From Janthinobacterium silvisoli (GTDB lineage: Bacteria; Pseudomonadota; Gammaproteobacteria; Burkholderiales; Burkholderiaceae_D): a stretch of 64,000 nt of DNA. How positions within the stretch are numbered: position 1 is the first letter of the stretch; the number at the start of each line of letters is the position of its first letter. Under the pieces are notes generated by a model. It ran no database searches, had not been told where the DNA came from, and saw only the letters and a list, made by a program, of their open reading frames with translations. The DNA is taken from contig NZ_JACHCL010000002.1 of NCBI RefSeq assembly GCF_014200725.1, positions 372,001 to 436,000 on the forward strand, in the 5' to 3' direction. Shown one piece after another: positions 15,318 through 25,000 of this stretch. The position numbers and the translations under genes were made by a program.

Positions 15318-16422
15318 ATGGAAGCCGAACGCATCAACGCCATCTCCGCCCTGCTCTCCGACCTGACGGTCCGCGAAGCCGAACTTCGGAGGTATCTTTG
15401 ACTTCACTGTCAAGTCGGAGAAACTAGAGCAAGTCAACGAAGAACTGGAAGACCCTACCGTCTGGAACGATCCCAAGCGCGCCCAGGACCTCGGTAAAGA
15501 GAAGAAGGCGCTGGAAGCCATCGTCTTTACCCTGACCAAAGCCGACGCCGACCTGCGCGACACCCGCGACCTGTTCGACATGGCCCGCGAAGAAGGCGAC
15601 GAGGACACGCTCGAAGCGGTCGGCGCCGACGTGGAGGAAATCCGCAAGGTCATCGAAAGCATGGAATTTCGCCGGATGTTCAACAATCCGATGGACCCGA
15701 ACAACTGCTTTATCGACATCCAGGCTGGCGCCGGCGGTACGGAAGCCCAGGACTGGGCCTCGATGCTGTTGCGCCAGTACCTGCGCTATTGCGAACGCAA
15801 GGGCTTCAAGGTTGAAATCCTGGAGCAGTCCGAGGGCGAGGTTGCCGGCATCAAGACCGCCACCCTGAAAGTCGAAGGCGATCACGCCTATGGCTTCCTG
15901 CGTACGGAAACGGGCGTGCACCGCCTGGTGCGCAAGTCGCCATTCGACTCGGCCAACGGCCGCCACACCTCGTTTACGTCGCTGTTCGTGTACCCGGAAG
16001 TGGACGACTCGATCGAGATCGATGTCAATCCGGCCGATATCCGCGTCGATACCTACCGTGCGTCGGGCGCCGGTGGTCAGCACATCAATAAAACCGACTC
16101 CGCAGTCCGCATGACCCACGCGCCAACCGGCATCGTGGTGCAGTGCCAGAACGACCGTTCGCAGCACCGCAACCGCGCCGAAGCGATGGAAATGCTGAAG
16201 GCCAAACTGTACGAACATGAGCTGCGCAAGCGCATGAGCGAGCAGCAAAAGCTGGAAGACTCGAAAACCGACGTGGGCTGGGGTCACCAGATCCGCTCCT
16301 ACGTGCTGGACCAGTCCCGCATCAAGGATTTGCGCACCGGTTTCGAGACGGGCAACACCAAGGGCGTGCTCGATGGCGACATCGACGAGTTCATTTCCGC
16401 TTCGCTCAAACAAGGCGTGTAA
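15318..16422 (+). CDS. prfB: Peptide chain release factor 2, programmed +1 frameshift
   Basis: RF2, 367 residues after frameshifting, recognises UGA and UAA stop codons. The short first frame runs from ATG 15318 to an in-frame TGA at 15399-15401; reading continues in the +1 frame from 15400 to the TAA at 16422. The junction has the normal autoregulatory layout: a Shine-Dalgarno-like GGAGG at 15388-15392, then CTT TGA C. Domain features are the tripeptide anticodon SPF in [13 protein letters not shown] and the GGQ loop in [12 protein letters not shown]. Low RF2 favours frameshifting and so raises RF2. It is followed 110 bases later by lysS, as in many proteobacteria. Confidence 0.96.
15388..15402 (+). 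promoter_or_regulatory. prfB programmed frameshift site
   Basis: GGAGG TAT CTT TGA C. The upstream GGAGG pairs with 16S rRNA, CTT is the slippery codon, TGA the RF2-dependent stop, and C after it weakens termination. The arrangement is as in E. coli prfB. Confidence 0.93.
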
Positions 16423-16437
16423 GGGATATTTCCTGCG

Positions 16438-16464
16438 CCGTGTGCTGTTCGCCGCAGCACACGG
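16438..16464 (+). terminator. Hairpin after prfB without a T-run
   Basis: A 10-bp perfect stem CCGTGTGCTG/CAGCACACGG with a 7-base loop begins 16 bases after the prfB stop. The lack of following T residues makes it a weak terminator at best; it may allow read-through into lysS or protect the prfB 3' end. Confidence 0.45.
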
Positions 16465-16531
16465 CCATGCCGACACTGCGCTGTAAAACGGCGCATTAAA
16501 ACTGAATTAATCACCAAAGACAGACCCCATC

Positions 16532-18061
16532 ATGACTACGGAACTCCAAGAACAAGCCGCCGCCCCCGATGAAAACAAGATCATCGCCGAGCGCCGCGCC
16601 AAGCTGGCCGCACTGCGCGAACAAGGCATCGCCTTCCCTAACGATTTCCGCCCTGAGCACAAGGCGGCCGATCTGCACGCACAATACGACAGCAAGACGC
16701 GCGAAGAGCTGGAAGAGCATCCCGTAGCCGTGGTGCTGGCTGGCCGCATGATGTTGAAACGCGAAGCCGGCAAAAAAGCCGCTTTCGCCACCCTGCAAGA
16801 CGCTTCCGGCGCCAAGGCCGATGGCCGCATCCAGATCTATGCGACGCTGGACCTGACGGGCGAAGCCGCCATGGCAGCGCTGCACCACTATGACCTGGGC
16901 GATATCCTGGGCGTCAAGGGCACGCTGTTCAAGACCAAGACCGACGAACTGACCATCAAGGTCACGGAACTGCGTTTGATCACCAAGTCGCTGCGCCCGC
17001 TGCCAGACAAATTCCACGGCCTGGCCGATCAGGAAACCAAGTACCGCCAGCGCTACGTCGATCTGATCATGAACGAAGAGACGCGCCGCACCTTCAAGGC
17101 CCGTACCGCAGCCATCTCGTCGATCCGCCGCTTCATGGAAAAGAACGAGTTCATGGAAGTCGAAACGCCGATGCTGCACACGATCCCGGGCGGCGCCGCG
17201 GCAAAACCATTCATCACCCACCACAATGCGCTGGACATGCAGATGTTCCTGCGTATCGCGCCCGAGCTGTACCTCAAGCGCCTAGTGGTGGGCGGCTTTG
17301 ACCGCGTGTTCGAGATCAACCGCAACTTCCGCAACGAAGGCGTGTCGATCCGTCACAATCCTGAATTCACGATGATGGAATTCTACGCGGCCTACACCGA
17401 CTACAAATGGCTGATGGACTTCACCGAAGCCGTCATCCGCCAGGCCGCCATCGATGCGCACGGCACCGCCACCCTGACCTATGGCGGCCGCGAGCTGGAC
17501 CTGGCAAAACCGTTCCATCGCCTGACCATCGTCGGCGCCATCAACAAGTACGCTCCGCACTACACCAACGAGCAATTGCACGATGTTGAATTCATCAAGG
17601 CCGAACTGAAGAAATTCGGCGTCAAGCCATTCGCCACCGCCGGCCTGGGCGCGCTGCAACTGGCGCTGTTCGAAGAAACCGCTGAAGCGCAGCTGTGGGA
17701 ACCAACCTACATCATCGACTACCCGGTCGAAGTGTCGCCACTGGCGCGCGCCTCCGACACGGTTTCCGGCATCACCGAACGCTTCGAGCTGTTCATGGTA
17801 GGCCGCGAAATCGCCAACGGCTTCTCCGAGCTGAACGACGCAGAAGACCAGTCGGCCCGCTTCCTGGCGCAAGTCGCCGCCAAGGACGCCGGCGATGAAG
17901 AAGCCATGTTCTACGACGCAGACTACATCCGCGCCCTGGAATACGGCATGCCCCCAGCCGGCGGCTGCGGTATCGGCATCGACCGCTTGATGATGATCAT
18001 TACGGATTCGCCGAATATCCGTGACGTACTCCTGTTCCCTCATCTGCGCCGCGAAGAATAA
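16532..18061 (+). CDS. lysS: Lysyl-tRNA synthetase, class II
   Basis: A 509-residue cytoplasmic enzyme charging tRNA-Lys with lysine. The N-terminal OB-fold anticodon-binding domain spans about 60-170. The class II catalytic domain follows, with motif 2 at [15 protein letters not shown] and motif 3 at [12 protein letters not shown] (near the C-terminus). The length is that of bacterial LysS. The first 20 residues are a polar extension typical of the family. A strong intrinsic terminator begins 20 bases after the stop. It is the normal neighbour of prfB. Confidence 0.97.
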   Translation: MTTELQEQAAAPDENKIIAERRAKLAALREQGIAFPNDFRPEHKAADLHAQYDSKTREELEEHPVAVVLAGRMMLKREAGKKAAFATLQDASGAKADGRIQIYATLDLTGEAAMAALHHYDLGDILGVKGTLFKTKTDELTIKVTELRLITKSLRPLPDKFHGLADQETKYRQRYVDLIMNEETRRTFKARTAAISSIRRFMEKNEFMEVETPMLHTIPGGAAAKPFITHHNALDMQMFLRIAPELYLKRLVVGGFDRVFEINRNFRNEGVSIRHNPEFTMMEFYAAYTDYKWLMDFTEAVIRQAAIDAHGTATLTYGGRELDLAKPFHRLTIVGAINKYAPHYTNEQLHDVEFIKAELKKFGVKPFATAGLGALQLALFEETAEAQLWEPTYIIDYPVEVSPLARASDTVSGITERFELFMVGREIANGFSELNDAEDQSARFLAQVAAKDAGDEEAMFYDADYIRALEYGMPPAGGCGIGIDRLMMIITDSPNIRDVLLFPHLRREE

Positions 18062-18080
18062 TTACCGTAGCCAGTGACTG

Positions 18081-18116
18081 AAAAGCCGCCAGATCTTGCG
18101 ATCTGGCGGCTTTTTT
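18081..18116 (+). terminator. Intrinsic terminator after lysS
   Basis: Stem AAAAGCCGCCAGATC with a 4-base loop and the matching arm, followed by TTTTTT. A strong rightward terminator; four Ts on the other strand give weaker leftward activity. Confidence 0.92.
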
Positions 18117-18136
18117 ATACCCCAACGACAAAATCT

Positions 18137-18163
18137 GGGGTCAGACCCGGCGGGTCTGACCCC
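18137..18163. repeat. Perfect palindrome GGGGTCAGACCC / GGGTCTGACCCC
   Basis: Two 12-bp arms separated by GGC, located between the lysS terminator and the stop of the convergent ppnN. There is no T-run. Palindromes with a GGGGTCAGACCC core are, to my knowledge, scattered in intergenic regions of Oxalobacteraceae and related genomes, so this is probably a REP-like dispersed element rather than a gene-specific site. Confidence 0.7.
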
Positions 18164-18173
18164 GGCAGTTACT

Positions 18174-19544
18174 TTACTGAATCACTGTATAGCACGGCGT
18201 ATAAGCGGTACCAGCCAGCTTCATCCGGTGCTGCGCCACGAATGACGCCAGCAGCTTGTCCATCGGGCCCATGATGGCCTTGTCGCCATGGATTTCAAAG
18301 TTGCCGTGTTCTTCGATCGAGCGGATGCCGTCGTCTTTCACGTTGCCAGCGACCACGCCCGAGAAAGCGCGGCGCAGCTGGGCCGCCAGCAGGTGCGTGG
18401 CCTGGTCCTTGTGCAGGCTCAGGTTGCGCATGTTTTCATGCGTGGGCTTGAACGGCTTCTGGAATTCATGGTCGATCTTCAGCAGCCAATTGAAATAATA
18501 GGCGTCGCTGTGGGCCTTGCGGAATTCGCGCACCTGCTTGATCCCTTCCAGCATTTCGCGCGCCACCAGTTCCGGATCATCGATGATGATCTTGTAACGC
18601 TGCTGCGCTTCCGGGCCCAGGGTGTCGCTGATGAACTGGTTGATCTGCACGAAATAGTCGCGCGAGGTTTCCGGTCCCGTGAAGATAAGCGGGAATGGAA
18701 TCTCGGCATTATCCGGGTGCAGCAAGATGCCCAGGATGTACAGGATCTCTTCGGCCGTGCCGGCGCCGCCAGGGAACACCACGATGCCGTGGCCGGCGCG
18801 CACGAACGCTTCCAGGCGCTTTTCAATGTCCGGCATGATGACCAGGTCATTGACGATGGGGTTCGGCGATTCGGCGGCGATGATGCCCGGCTCGGTAATG
18901 CCCAGGTAGCGGCCATTGTGCAGGCGCTGCTTGGCGTGGCCGATGGTGGCGCCCTTCATCGGGCCTTTCATGGCGCCCGGGCCGCAACCGGTGCAGATGT
19001 CGAGGCCGCGCAAGCCCAGCTGGTAGCCCACTTCTTTCGAATAATTGTATTCGGCGCGGTTGATCGAGTGGCCACCCCAGCACACCACCAGGTTCGGGTT
19101 CAGCTGGGTTTGCAGCACATTCGCATTGCGCAAGATGTGGAACACGGCGTCGGTCACGCCTTCCGTGCTTTGCAAGTCGAATTTCGGGTTGCCCGTCACT
19201 TCATCGCTGACGAAGATAATGTCGCGCAGCACCGCAAACAGGTGTTCATGGATGCCCTTGATCATTTTGCCATCAACGAAGGCGATGGCGGGCGCGCCCT
19301 TGATGTCGAGCTTGATGCCGCGTTCGCGCTGGATGATGGACACGTCGAACGATTGATAGCGTTCCAGCAAGGCCCGCCCGTCATCGACGGTGCTGCCGCA
19401 ATTGAGTACCGCCAGTGCGCAGCGGCGGAAGGTGTTGTACAGGCCGCCCTGGCTGGTGTCGAGTAATTTGTTGACTTCGGTCTTGGAGAGCACGTCCAGG
19501 CGGCCCTCGGGAGAAACCAGAGTATCGATAACGTCGTGTTCCAT
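18174..19544 (-). CDS. ppnN: Nucleotide 5'-monophosphate nucleosidase PpnN (LOG family)
   Basis: A 456-residue protein of the YgdH/PpnN type, which cleaves purine and pyrimidine monophosphates to base and ribose 5-phosphate and in E. coli is stimulated by (p)ppGpp. The central LOG/lysine-decarboxylase-like domain has the PGGAGTAEEI motif. It is flanked by the N-terminal DUF4478 region (from MEHDVIDTLVSPEGRLDVLS) and a C-terminal DUF3412 region, matching full-length PpnN rather than short LOG cytokinin-type proteins. AAGGGA lies upstream of ATG 19544. Monocistronic by appearance, convergent with lysS. Confidence 0.92.
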   Translation of the reverse strand: MEHDVIDTLVSPEGRLDVLSKTEVNKLLDTSQGGLYNTFRRCALAVLNCGSTVDDGRALLERYQSFDVSIIQRERGIKLDIKGAPAIAFVDGKMIKGIHEHLFAVLRDIIFVSDEVTGNPKFDLQSTEGVTDAVFHILRNANVLQTQLNPNLVVCWGGHSINRAEYNYSKEVGYQLGLRGLDICTGCGPGAMKGPMKGATIGHAKQRLHNGRYLGITEPGIIAAESPNPIVNDLVIMPDIEKRLEAFVRAGHGIVVFPGGAGTAEEILYILGILLHPDNAEIPFPLIFTGPETSRDYFVQINQFISDTLGPEAQQRYKIIIDDPELVAREMLEGIKQVREFRKAHSDAYYFNWLLKIDHEFQKPFKPTHENMRNLSLHKDQATHLLAAQLRRAFSGVVAGNVKDDGIRSIEEHGNFEIHGDKAIMGPMDKLLASFVAQHRMKLAGTAYTPCYTVIQ

Positions 19545-19879
19545 AATGCGAAAAATCCCTTAAAAAATCGATCCTCGGATGTGTTGCAGCACCAATATAC
19601 GACAAGTCGGCATGCTTGTGCTTGGCGGCATGGAAATCGCTGTTTCCGCTCACATCATGCAAACCGGTTTGACTGATGCCTGGCTGATGCTTAACCAATA
19701 TGAAACAGTCATTCTTGCTAATGCGAATGGAAATCTTCGCTTAGCGCAATTTGTAGATTAGAATGCGTCCCTATTGGAATTCCTGTACCTGCAGCGCTTC
19801 ACGAGAGAGCCCACTGTACAGGCTCGATTCCATATGTTTGTTTTATCGATTCACTATAATAATTTTCAGGAGGAACCGC
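19545..19879. other. Intergenic region between ppnN and the peptide transporter
   Basis: About 335 bases upstream of two divergent genes. Promoters for both must lie here. No conserved gene is seen; short frames in it lack recognisable features. AGGAGGAA at its right end is the transporter's ribosome binding site. Confidence 0.45.
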
Positions 19880-21385
19880 ATGAGCGGTGCGACTACGCCC
19901 AACAAGGAAGCCGTTATTCCCGAGTTCAAGCAGATTATGGGCCATCCAGGCCCATTGTGGATGTTGTTCATGACTGAATTCTGGGAACGCTTCGCGTTCT
20001 ACGGAGTTCGCTGGGCGCTGGTACTGTACATCGTGGCCCAGTTCCACGGCGGCAATGCTTCAGGAGAGGCAGCGGCCACCCTGACCTACGGTTCCTTCCT
20101 CGCATTGGTGTATGCAGGCGCCCTGTTCGGCGGCTATATCGCCGACCGTATCATCGGCTACCAGCGCTCGATTTTGCTGGGCGCCACCTTTATGGCTGCC
20201 GGCCTGTTCTGCATCGCCGTACCGAACCAGGATGTGTTCAACCTGGGCCTGGCGACGATGATCGTCGGCAACGGCATGTTCAAGCCTAACATCTCGACCA
20301 TGGTCGGCAAGCTGTATGCAGCCGCCGACCAGCGCCGCGACAGTGGCTTCACGATCTTTTACATGGGTATCAACATGGGCGCCCTGGTCGCACCAGTGAT
20401 CACCCAGTGGCTGGCCGAATCGATCTTCGGCACCACCGCCATGCCTTCCTACAAGATGGTGTTCATCGCTTCCGGCATCGGCATGCTGATCAGCCTGGTA
20501 TGGTTCTTCATCGGCCGCCGCGCCCTGAAGGGCATAGGCGCACCCGAAGCAGGTGCAGAAGGTTCCAAACGCGTGATCTGGGTTGCCCTGGGCTGCCTGT
20601 GCGTGATCCCGCTGATGTACTTCCTGCTGACCGTCGGCGCTGAAACCTTGCAAGTCATCCTGACCGCCCTGTTCCTGATCCTGGCAGTCATGCTGGTGAT
20701 CGAAGGTGTACGCGATGGTAAAGTGGCACGTGACAAAGTCATCGCCATGCTGCTGATCTTTGCCTTCAACATTCTGTTCTGGATGTTCTTTGAACAGGCA
20801 GGCAGCTCGTTCACCTTCCTGGCTGAAAACATCGTCAACCGCGACCTGGGTTTCTGGATCTTCCCGACCGCCTACTTCCAGACCGTCAACTCGGTGGCCA
20901 TTATCTTCCTGGCACCGGTGATCGCCGCCATCTGGGTGTTCCTGGCGCGCCATAACGTCAATCCTTCGATCCCGCGCAAATTCGGCCTGGGCTTGCTGGG
21001 GAATGCATTGGCCTTCGGCTTGCTGATCTTTGCACTGTCGAGCCTGGTTGGCGCCGACAACAAGATCCCGTTCTGGACCCTGGCAACCGTCTACGTGCTG
21101 CAATCGGTAGGCGAGCTGTGCCTGTCGCCTATCGGCCTGTCGATGGTGACCAAACTGGCGCCAGTGCGCCTGGTTGGCCTGGGTATGGGCGGCTGGTTCC
21201 TGTCCACCGGTATCGGCAACAACCTGTCCGGCATCTTCGCCAGCTACGTCAGCGGCAAGAGCGGCATGTCGGTGCAATCGGCATTGTCCGGCTACACCTT
21301 CGGCTTCTGGTCCCTGCTGGGCGCCGGCGTGGTACTGTTCCTGATCGCACCGCTGATCAACAAACTGATGCACGGCGTGAAGTAA
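19880..21385 (+). CDS. POT/PTR2 family proton-coupled di/tripeptide transporter
   Basis: A 501-residue major facilitator of the proton-dependent oligopeptide transporter family, inner membrane, about 14 hydrophobic segments. The signature on helix 1, FMTEFWERFAFYGVRWAL, carries the ExxER proton-coupling motif, and GGYIADRIIGYQR is the typical loop 2-3. The FYMGINMGALVAP stretch is the second family signature. ATG 19880 is fixed by AGGAGGAA; an upstream in-frame start adds 39 non-conserved residues. A strong terminator follows. With the OPT gene at 26217 it indicates heavy reliance on peptide uptake. Confidence 0.93.
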   Translation: MSGATTPNKEAVIPEFKQIMGHPGPLWMLFMTEFWERFAFYGVRWALVLYIVAQFHGGNASGEAAATLTYGSFLALVYAGALFGGYIADRIIGYQRSILLGATFMAAGLFCIAVPNQDVFNLGLATMIVGNGMFKPNISTMVGKLYAAADQRRDSGFTIFYMGINMGALVAPVITQWLAESIFGTTAMPSYKMVFIASGIGMLISLVWFFIGRRALKGIGAPEAGAEGSKRVIWVALGCLCVIPLMYFLLTVGAETLQVILTALFLILAVMLVIEGVRDGKVARDKVIAMLLIFAFNILFWMFFEQAGSSFTFLAENIVNRDLGFWIFPTAYFQTVNSVAIIFLAPVIAAIWVFLARHNVNPSIPRKFGLGLLGNALAFGLLIFALSSLVGADNKIPFWTLATVYVLQSVGELCLSPIGLSMVTKLAPVRLVGLGMGGWFLSTGIGNNLSGIFASYVSGKSGMSVQSALSGYTFGFWSLLGAGVVLFLIAPLINKLMHGVK

Positions 21386-21400
21386 GCTCCTTGCTGAGAT

Positions 21401-21430
21401 AAAACGGCGGCCCGCGGGCCGCCGTTTTTC
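21401..21430 (+). terminator. Intrinsic terminator after the POT transporter
   Basis: Arms AAAACGGCGGCCC and GGGCCGCCGTTTT around a 2-base centre, followed by further T residues. Rightward. Confidence 0.9.
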
Positions 21431-21514
21431 ATTGCGCGTACAGTTTTTCGCCGGGCGGGCGTTACAATACCGCCATGGCCGATGGCCGCTCCACCAACAA
21501 CAGTAAAGATTCCC

Positions 21515-22192
21515 ATGTCCAGCATTTCCACCACCACGCCTCTCTCCGACGACGAATACGCCGAACTCGACACCCTGCTGGCCGCGCCTGCCCTGGCTGG
21601 CCGCGCCATGGATGTATCAATGCTGGAAGGTTTTCTGACCGCCGTGGCCCTGAGTCCGAACCAGATCACACCCGCACAATGGTTGCCTTGGGCCTGGGAC
21701 AAGGCAGCCGGCAAGGCAGCGCCGGAAGCCGGCGAGGATACCGAACGCGCAAGCGCGCTGGCGCAGCGCCACCATGCCTATATGGTCGAATGGCTGGCCA
21801 AGGACCCGGACAGTTTCGAGCCCATCTACGAATGCGGCCCCGAATGGAGCGTACCTGCCTGGTGCGCAGGTTTTTTAGTGGGCACGACCCTGGACAAGCC
21901 GCAATGGGCAGCTCTGAGCGTGAGCCAACCGCAGTACCTGGCGCCGTTCCAGCACCTGGCCACGGCCAGCGAACTCGATGACGAAGCGGCGGAAAAAGCC
22001 ATGGATAGCGTCACGCCGTCCGTGATCGCCATCAACGCAGCCTGGGCCCGCCAGCGCCACCTGAAGCAAAGCCATTCAGGCGCCACCGTACTGCGCGAAG
22101 TACCTAAAACGGGCCGCAACGATCCTTGCCATTGCGGCAGCGGCAAAAAGTACAAGAAATGCTGCGCCGACGCCGATAGCGCGGTAGCTTAA
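21515..22192 (+). CDS. UPF0149 (YecA) family protein with C-terminal SEC-C zinc motif
   Basis: A protein of about 225 residues. The N-terminal and middle part is the all-helical UPF0149/YecA domain, seen in [16 protein letters not shown], a WLPWAWD segment and the CAGFLVGT stretch. The last 20 or so residues are a SEC-C motif, [18 protein letters not shown], whose CxC...CC cysteines bind zinc and which in SecA and YecA mediates ribosome or SecB contact. Start 21515 was chosen by homology; an ATG at 21482 in frame is possible and neither has a strong binding site. The stop is 12 bases before the next gene, suggesting an operon. Confidence 0.85.
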   Translation: MSSISTTTPLSDDEYAELDTLLAAPALAGRAMDVSMLEGFLTAVALSPNQITPAQWLPWAWDKAAGKAAPEAGEDTERASALAQRHHAYMVEWLAKDPDSFEPIYECGPEWSVPAWCAGFLVGTTLDKPQWAALSVSQPQYLAPFQHLATASELDDEAAEKAMDSVTPSVIAINAAWARQRHLKQSHSGATVLREVPKTGRNDPCHCGSGKKYKKCCADADSAVA

Positions 22193-22204
22193 GGTAACAC
22201 CTCC

Positions 22205-23896
22205 TTGCGCCAGCTGCTGACGACCATACTGCGCTTCCTGCTGCGCCATGCGCTGCAGTTTGCGCTGTTCATCGTGATCCTGCTGGCCGGCCGCTTGCTG
22301 CTGGCCGAATGGCATGCTTACAGCGCCACCAGCAAGACCGTGGCTACCTTGCGCCAGGCCTCCGCCACGGCCGATGAGCAAGGTTTAACCCTTGGCCAGG
22401 CAGCCACAATCCGCATCAAGGCCCTGCAACAAAGCTCGCAAGCGGCGATTGCCGCCCGCCTGGCCGAAGTACAGGTGCAATTACGCGCGCTACGCGATCA
22501 ACAGCAGCCATCGCTGTTTACTATCCCTTTGCCCGACGCCGCCATGCTGGCCCGGCATGCCCAGGAAGAAGCCACGCGCCGCATCGAGATCGCAGTACTG
22601 GTCCAGGAAGCGCACTACCTGGGCGCCTTGCAGGCTGCGTTCGAAGATGAAGATGGACGCCTGACCCTGGCCCGCCTGCACGGCGAACACGTGCTGGTCT
22701 ATGCTGCCCTGCAAGCCAATCTGCAGCAGCAACAACAGCTGGAAGCGGCCCACCCCGTGGCTGCCCGCCTGCCAGGCAGTGTCGCTAATACACGTATGGC
22801 GCAGCTGGAAGCAGAAGAAGTCCGCCTGCGCCAAACCAACCTGGAAGCCTGGCGTGCTTACCAGGCGCAACAGGCACGTACCAGCCATGCGCCCCACCCC
22901 GGTGCGTTTGCCATCGATCACAAAGCCCTGAGCGCCGCATTGGCGCCCTTGCAGGCAGCGATTGCCGACGGCGAGGTACAGCAGGCGAAAAACTGGATAG
23001 GCCGCTGGTCCGGCCCCGTCAAGGATGTGGCGCCCACGGCCGCCCTGCTGGTGCTGTCCGCCATCCTACTGCCGGTCGCCATCAAGGCCTGTTTTTACTT
23101 CATGCTGGCGCCCCTGGCTACACGTTTCAAGCCGCTGTCCATCGCCCGCGAATTACAGGTAGAGGGCGCCAGCCTGCCCTTGCGCCCGGACGGCCAGTCG
23201 CGCATTTCCGGCGTCTCGCAAGCGTGGCTACTGACGCCCGGCGACGAAATGCTGATCCATCCCGACTACCTGCAATCGTCACCCGTGAGTACGCAAAAAA
23301 ACACGCAGTGGCTGCTGGACTGGCGCTTTCCCTTCACCAGCCTGGCCTCTGGCATGGTGGCGCTGACGCGCATCCGCAGCAAGAGCGAAGCCTCCATCAC
23401 CATCTCGGCCAGCGACGATCCGCTCAGCGAGATCGCCATACTGGAACTGCCGCCAGGCGCCACCCTCGTGTTTCAGCCGCGCGGCCTGGTCGGCATCATC
23501 CAGCGGCAAGATCAGCCAGTGGCCATTTCCAGCCACTGGCGCCTGGGCAGCCTGCATGCCTGGCTGACCCTGCAACTGCGCTTCATCGTCTTTCGCGGCC
23601 CCGCCACCCTGATCGTGCGCGGCTGCCGTGGCGTGCGTTTGGAGCGGGCCGGCCAGGGACGGACCATCAGCCAGTCTGCCACCCTGGGCTTTTCCACAGA
23701 CGTGCTGTACTCCACCGTGCGCAGCGAAACCTTCATCCCCTACCTGCGCAACCAGCAGGCACTGCTCAACGACCGCTTCGACGGCGACGGCGTCTACCTG
23801 TACGAAGAAACCCCGCGCCACGGCAAGCAGCCGGGCAAGGTGGGCAGCTGGTTTGAAGGCGCCACCGACGCCATTCTCAAGGTATTTGGAATTTAA
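22205..23896 (+). CDS. Large membrane protein with coiled coil, unknown function
   Basis: A 563-residue protein starting at TTG 22205. An N-terminal membrane helix (about 14-32) is followed by a long Ala/Gln/Leu-rich helical region (35-255) with coiled-coil character. One or two membrane helices lie at about 277-310, and the C-terminal region of about 230 residues is beta-rich. That region contains GDEMLIHPDYLQ, RIRSKSEASITISA, ELPPGATLVFQPRGLVG and GVYLYEE, which recalls AIM24-like beta folds; I regard this as a suggestion only. It lies 12 bases behind the YecA/SEC-C gene and 25 bases before the DUF2262 gene, so the three may be co-transcribed. No enzyme motif is evident. Confidence 0.72.
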   Translation: MRQLLTTILRFLLRHALQFALFIVILLAGRLLLAEWHAYSATSKTVATLRQASATADEQGLTLGQAATIRIKALQQSSQAAIAARLAEVQVQLRALRDQQQPSLFTIPLPDAAMLARHAQEEATRRIEIAVLVQEAHYLGALQAAFEDEDGRLTLARLHGEHVLVYAALQANLQQQQQLEAAHPVAARLPGSVANTRMAQLEAEEVRLRQTNLEAWRAYQAQQARTSHAPHPGAFAIDHKALSAALAPLQAAIADGEVQQAKNWIGRWSGPVKDVAPTAALLVLSAILLPVAIKACFYFMLAPLATRFKPLSIARELQVEGASLPLRPDGQSRISGVSQAWLLTPGDEMLIHPDYLQSSPVSTQKNTQWLLDWRFPFTSLASGMVALTRIRSKSEASITISASDDPLSEIAILELPPGATLVFQPRGLVGIIQRQDQPVAISSHWRLGSLHAWLTLQLRFIVFRGPATLIVRGCRGVRLERAGQGRTISQSATLGFSTDVLYSTVRSETFIPYLRNQQALLNDRFDGDGVYLYEETPRHGKQPGKVGSWFEGATDAILKVFGI

Positions 23897-23921
23897 ATCA
23901 CACCCATAACAGGAAACAGGC

Positions 23922-24374
23922 ATGACAGACACGGATACTTCACACATCGACCACATCGATGAGCGCTTCGGGACCTTGGTAATGGTCCCCGCCATGAACA
24001 GCTATGCAGGAACGGCCAGCTGGCAAGACACGGTGGTCGACCTGCATTGCTCGCTCGACGATGCGTCATCGCTGCAGCATGTGCTGCCCGTGGCGCATGC
24101 GCTGTGGCAGGACCAAACGGCATGGCAAGACAAGCTGCACACGGGCGTCATTGGAAAGCTGCTGGAGCTGAAGAACAGCACTTGGCTGGAAGAAGACGAG
24201 CAGCCGCTGTCCGCCGCCGATTTTTCCGCGCGCATGACACTGTTGTCGGTCACCGTCTACGCCGGTGGCGGCTTTGATTTCCTGTACCACGACGGCGACC
24301 TGTTCTGGGGCCATGTGATTGAAGTGAGCGGCAGCCTGGAAAACGGCGTCACGCATGCCGACATCCTGGGCTAG
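23922..24374 (+). CDS. DUF2262 family protein
   Basis: A 150-residue cytoplasmic protein with an acceptable binding site (CAGGAAACAGG). The C-terminal half (SARMTLLSVTVYAGGGFDF...DGDLFWGHVIEVSG) matches the DUF2262 pattern of a strand pair followed by DGDLFWGH. Function unknown. It ends 30 bases from the stop of the convergent acetyltransferase gene; no clear terminator is visible between them. Confidence 0.75.
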   Translation: MTDTDTSHIDHIDERFGTLVMVPAMNSYAGTASWQDTVVDLHCSLDDASSLQHVLPVAHALWQDQTAWQDKLHTGVIGKLLELKNSTWLEEDEQPLSAADFSARMTLLSVTVYAGGGFDFLYHDGDLFWGHVIEVSGSLENGVTHADILG

Positions 24375-24404
24375 GAATCAGGTACACCGCGTGCTGATTT
24401 ATCT

Positions 24405-24947
24405 TCATGTGAATTCGGCGTGCAGCAAACCGTAGACATGCAGGTCGACAAAAACGCCATTCAACAGCTCTCCCTGCCGCAACACGCCTTCGTGCCTGAA
24501 TCCCAGCCGTTCGGCCAGCGCAATGCTGGCCTGGTTGCCGGCCGCGCACTGCAATTCGATGCGGTTCAATTTCAGCTCGCCAAAAGCATGGTCTAATATG
24601 GCAGCTACCGCCGCGCTGGCGATGCCCCTGCCCTGGAACTGCTGCGCCAAGTAATAACCTATTTTCGCCTTGCGGTCATCGTCGTCAATCTCTTTCAGGC
24701 GGATACTGCCGCATAAGACCGTGCCGGCGAAGATATGCCACTCCCGTGTTTCGCCACTGGCGGCGCGCTCGGAGGCGCGCTGCAGATAGGCCCGTGCATC
24801 ATCGAGGGATGCCAGTTGCAGTACGGCGGGTAGATAATTTTGCAAGTGTTCGCGGTTATTCTGCACCAGCAGTGCCAATGCGGACGCATGCTCAACTATC
24901 GTTGGAACAATAGAGATATCGGGAAATTTTGAAGAAATCAGATGCAT
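24405..24947 (-). CDS. GNAT N-acetyltransferase, RimJ/RimL-like
   Basis: A 180-residue acyl-CoA N-acyltransferase. The pattern is that of the RimJ/RimL/YdaF group (ribosomal-protein serine acetyltransferases): a helix with EHLQNYLP, KIGYYLAQQFQGRGIASAAVAA (motif A, acetyl-CoA pyrophosphate loop Q/RxxGxG/A), and LNRIELQCAAGNQASIALAERLGF. The substrate cannot be deduced. ATG 24947 is preceded by AAGGAT; an earlier in-frame start adds 29 unrelated residues. It lies 53 bases after a small gene on the same strand. Confidence 0.87.
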   Translation of the reverse strand: MHLISSKFPDISIVPTIVEHASALALLVQNNREHLQNYLPAVLQLASLDDARAYLQRASERAASGETREWHIFAGTVLCGSIRLKEIDDDDRKAKIGYYLAQQFQGRGIASAAVAAILDHAFGELKLNRIELQCAAGNQASIALAERLGFRHEGVLRQGELLNGVFVDLHVYGLLHAEFT

Positions 24948-25000
24948 ATATCCTTGGTGGCTTGCTCGAGTCAGGCCACATGAAACAAACAAATTAAGCG

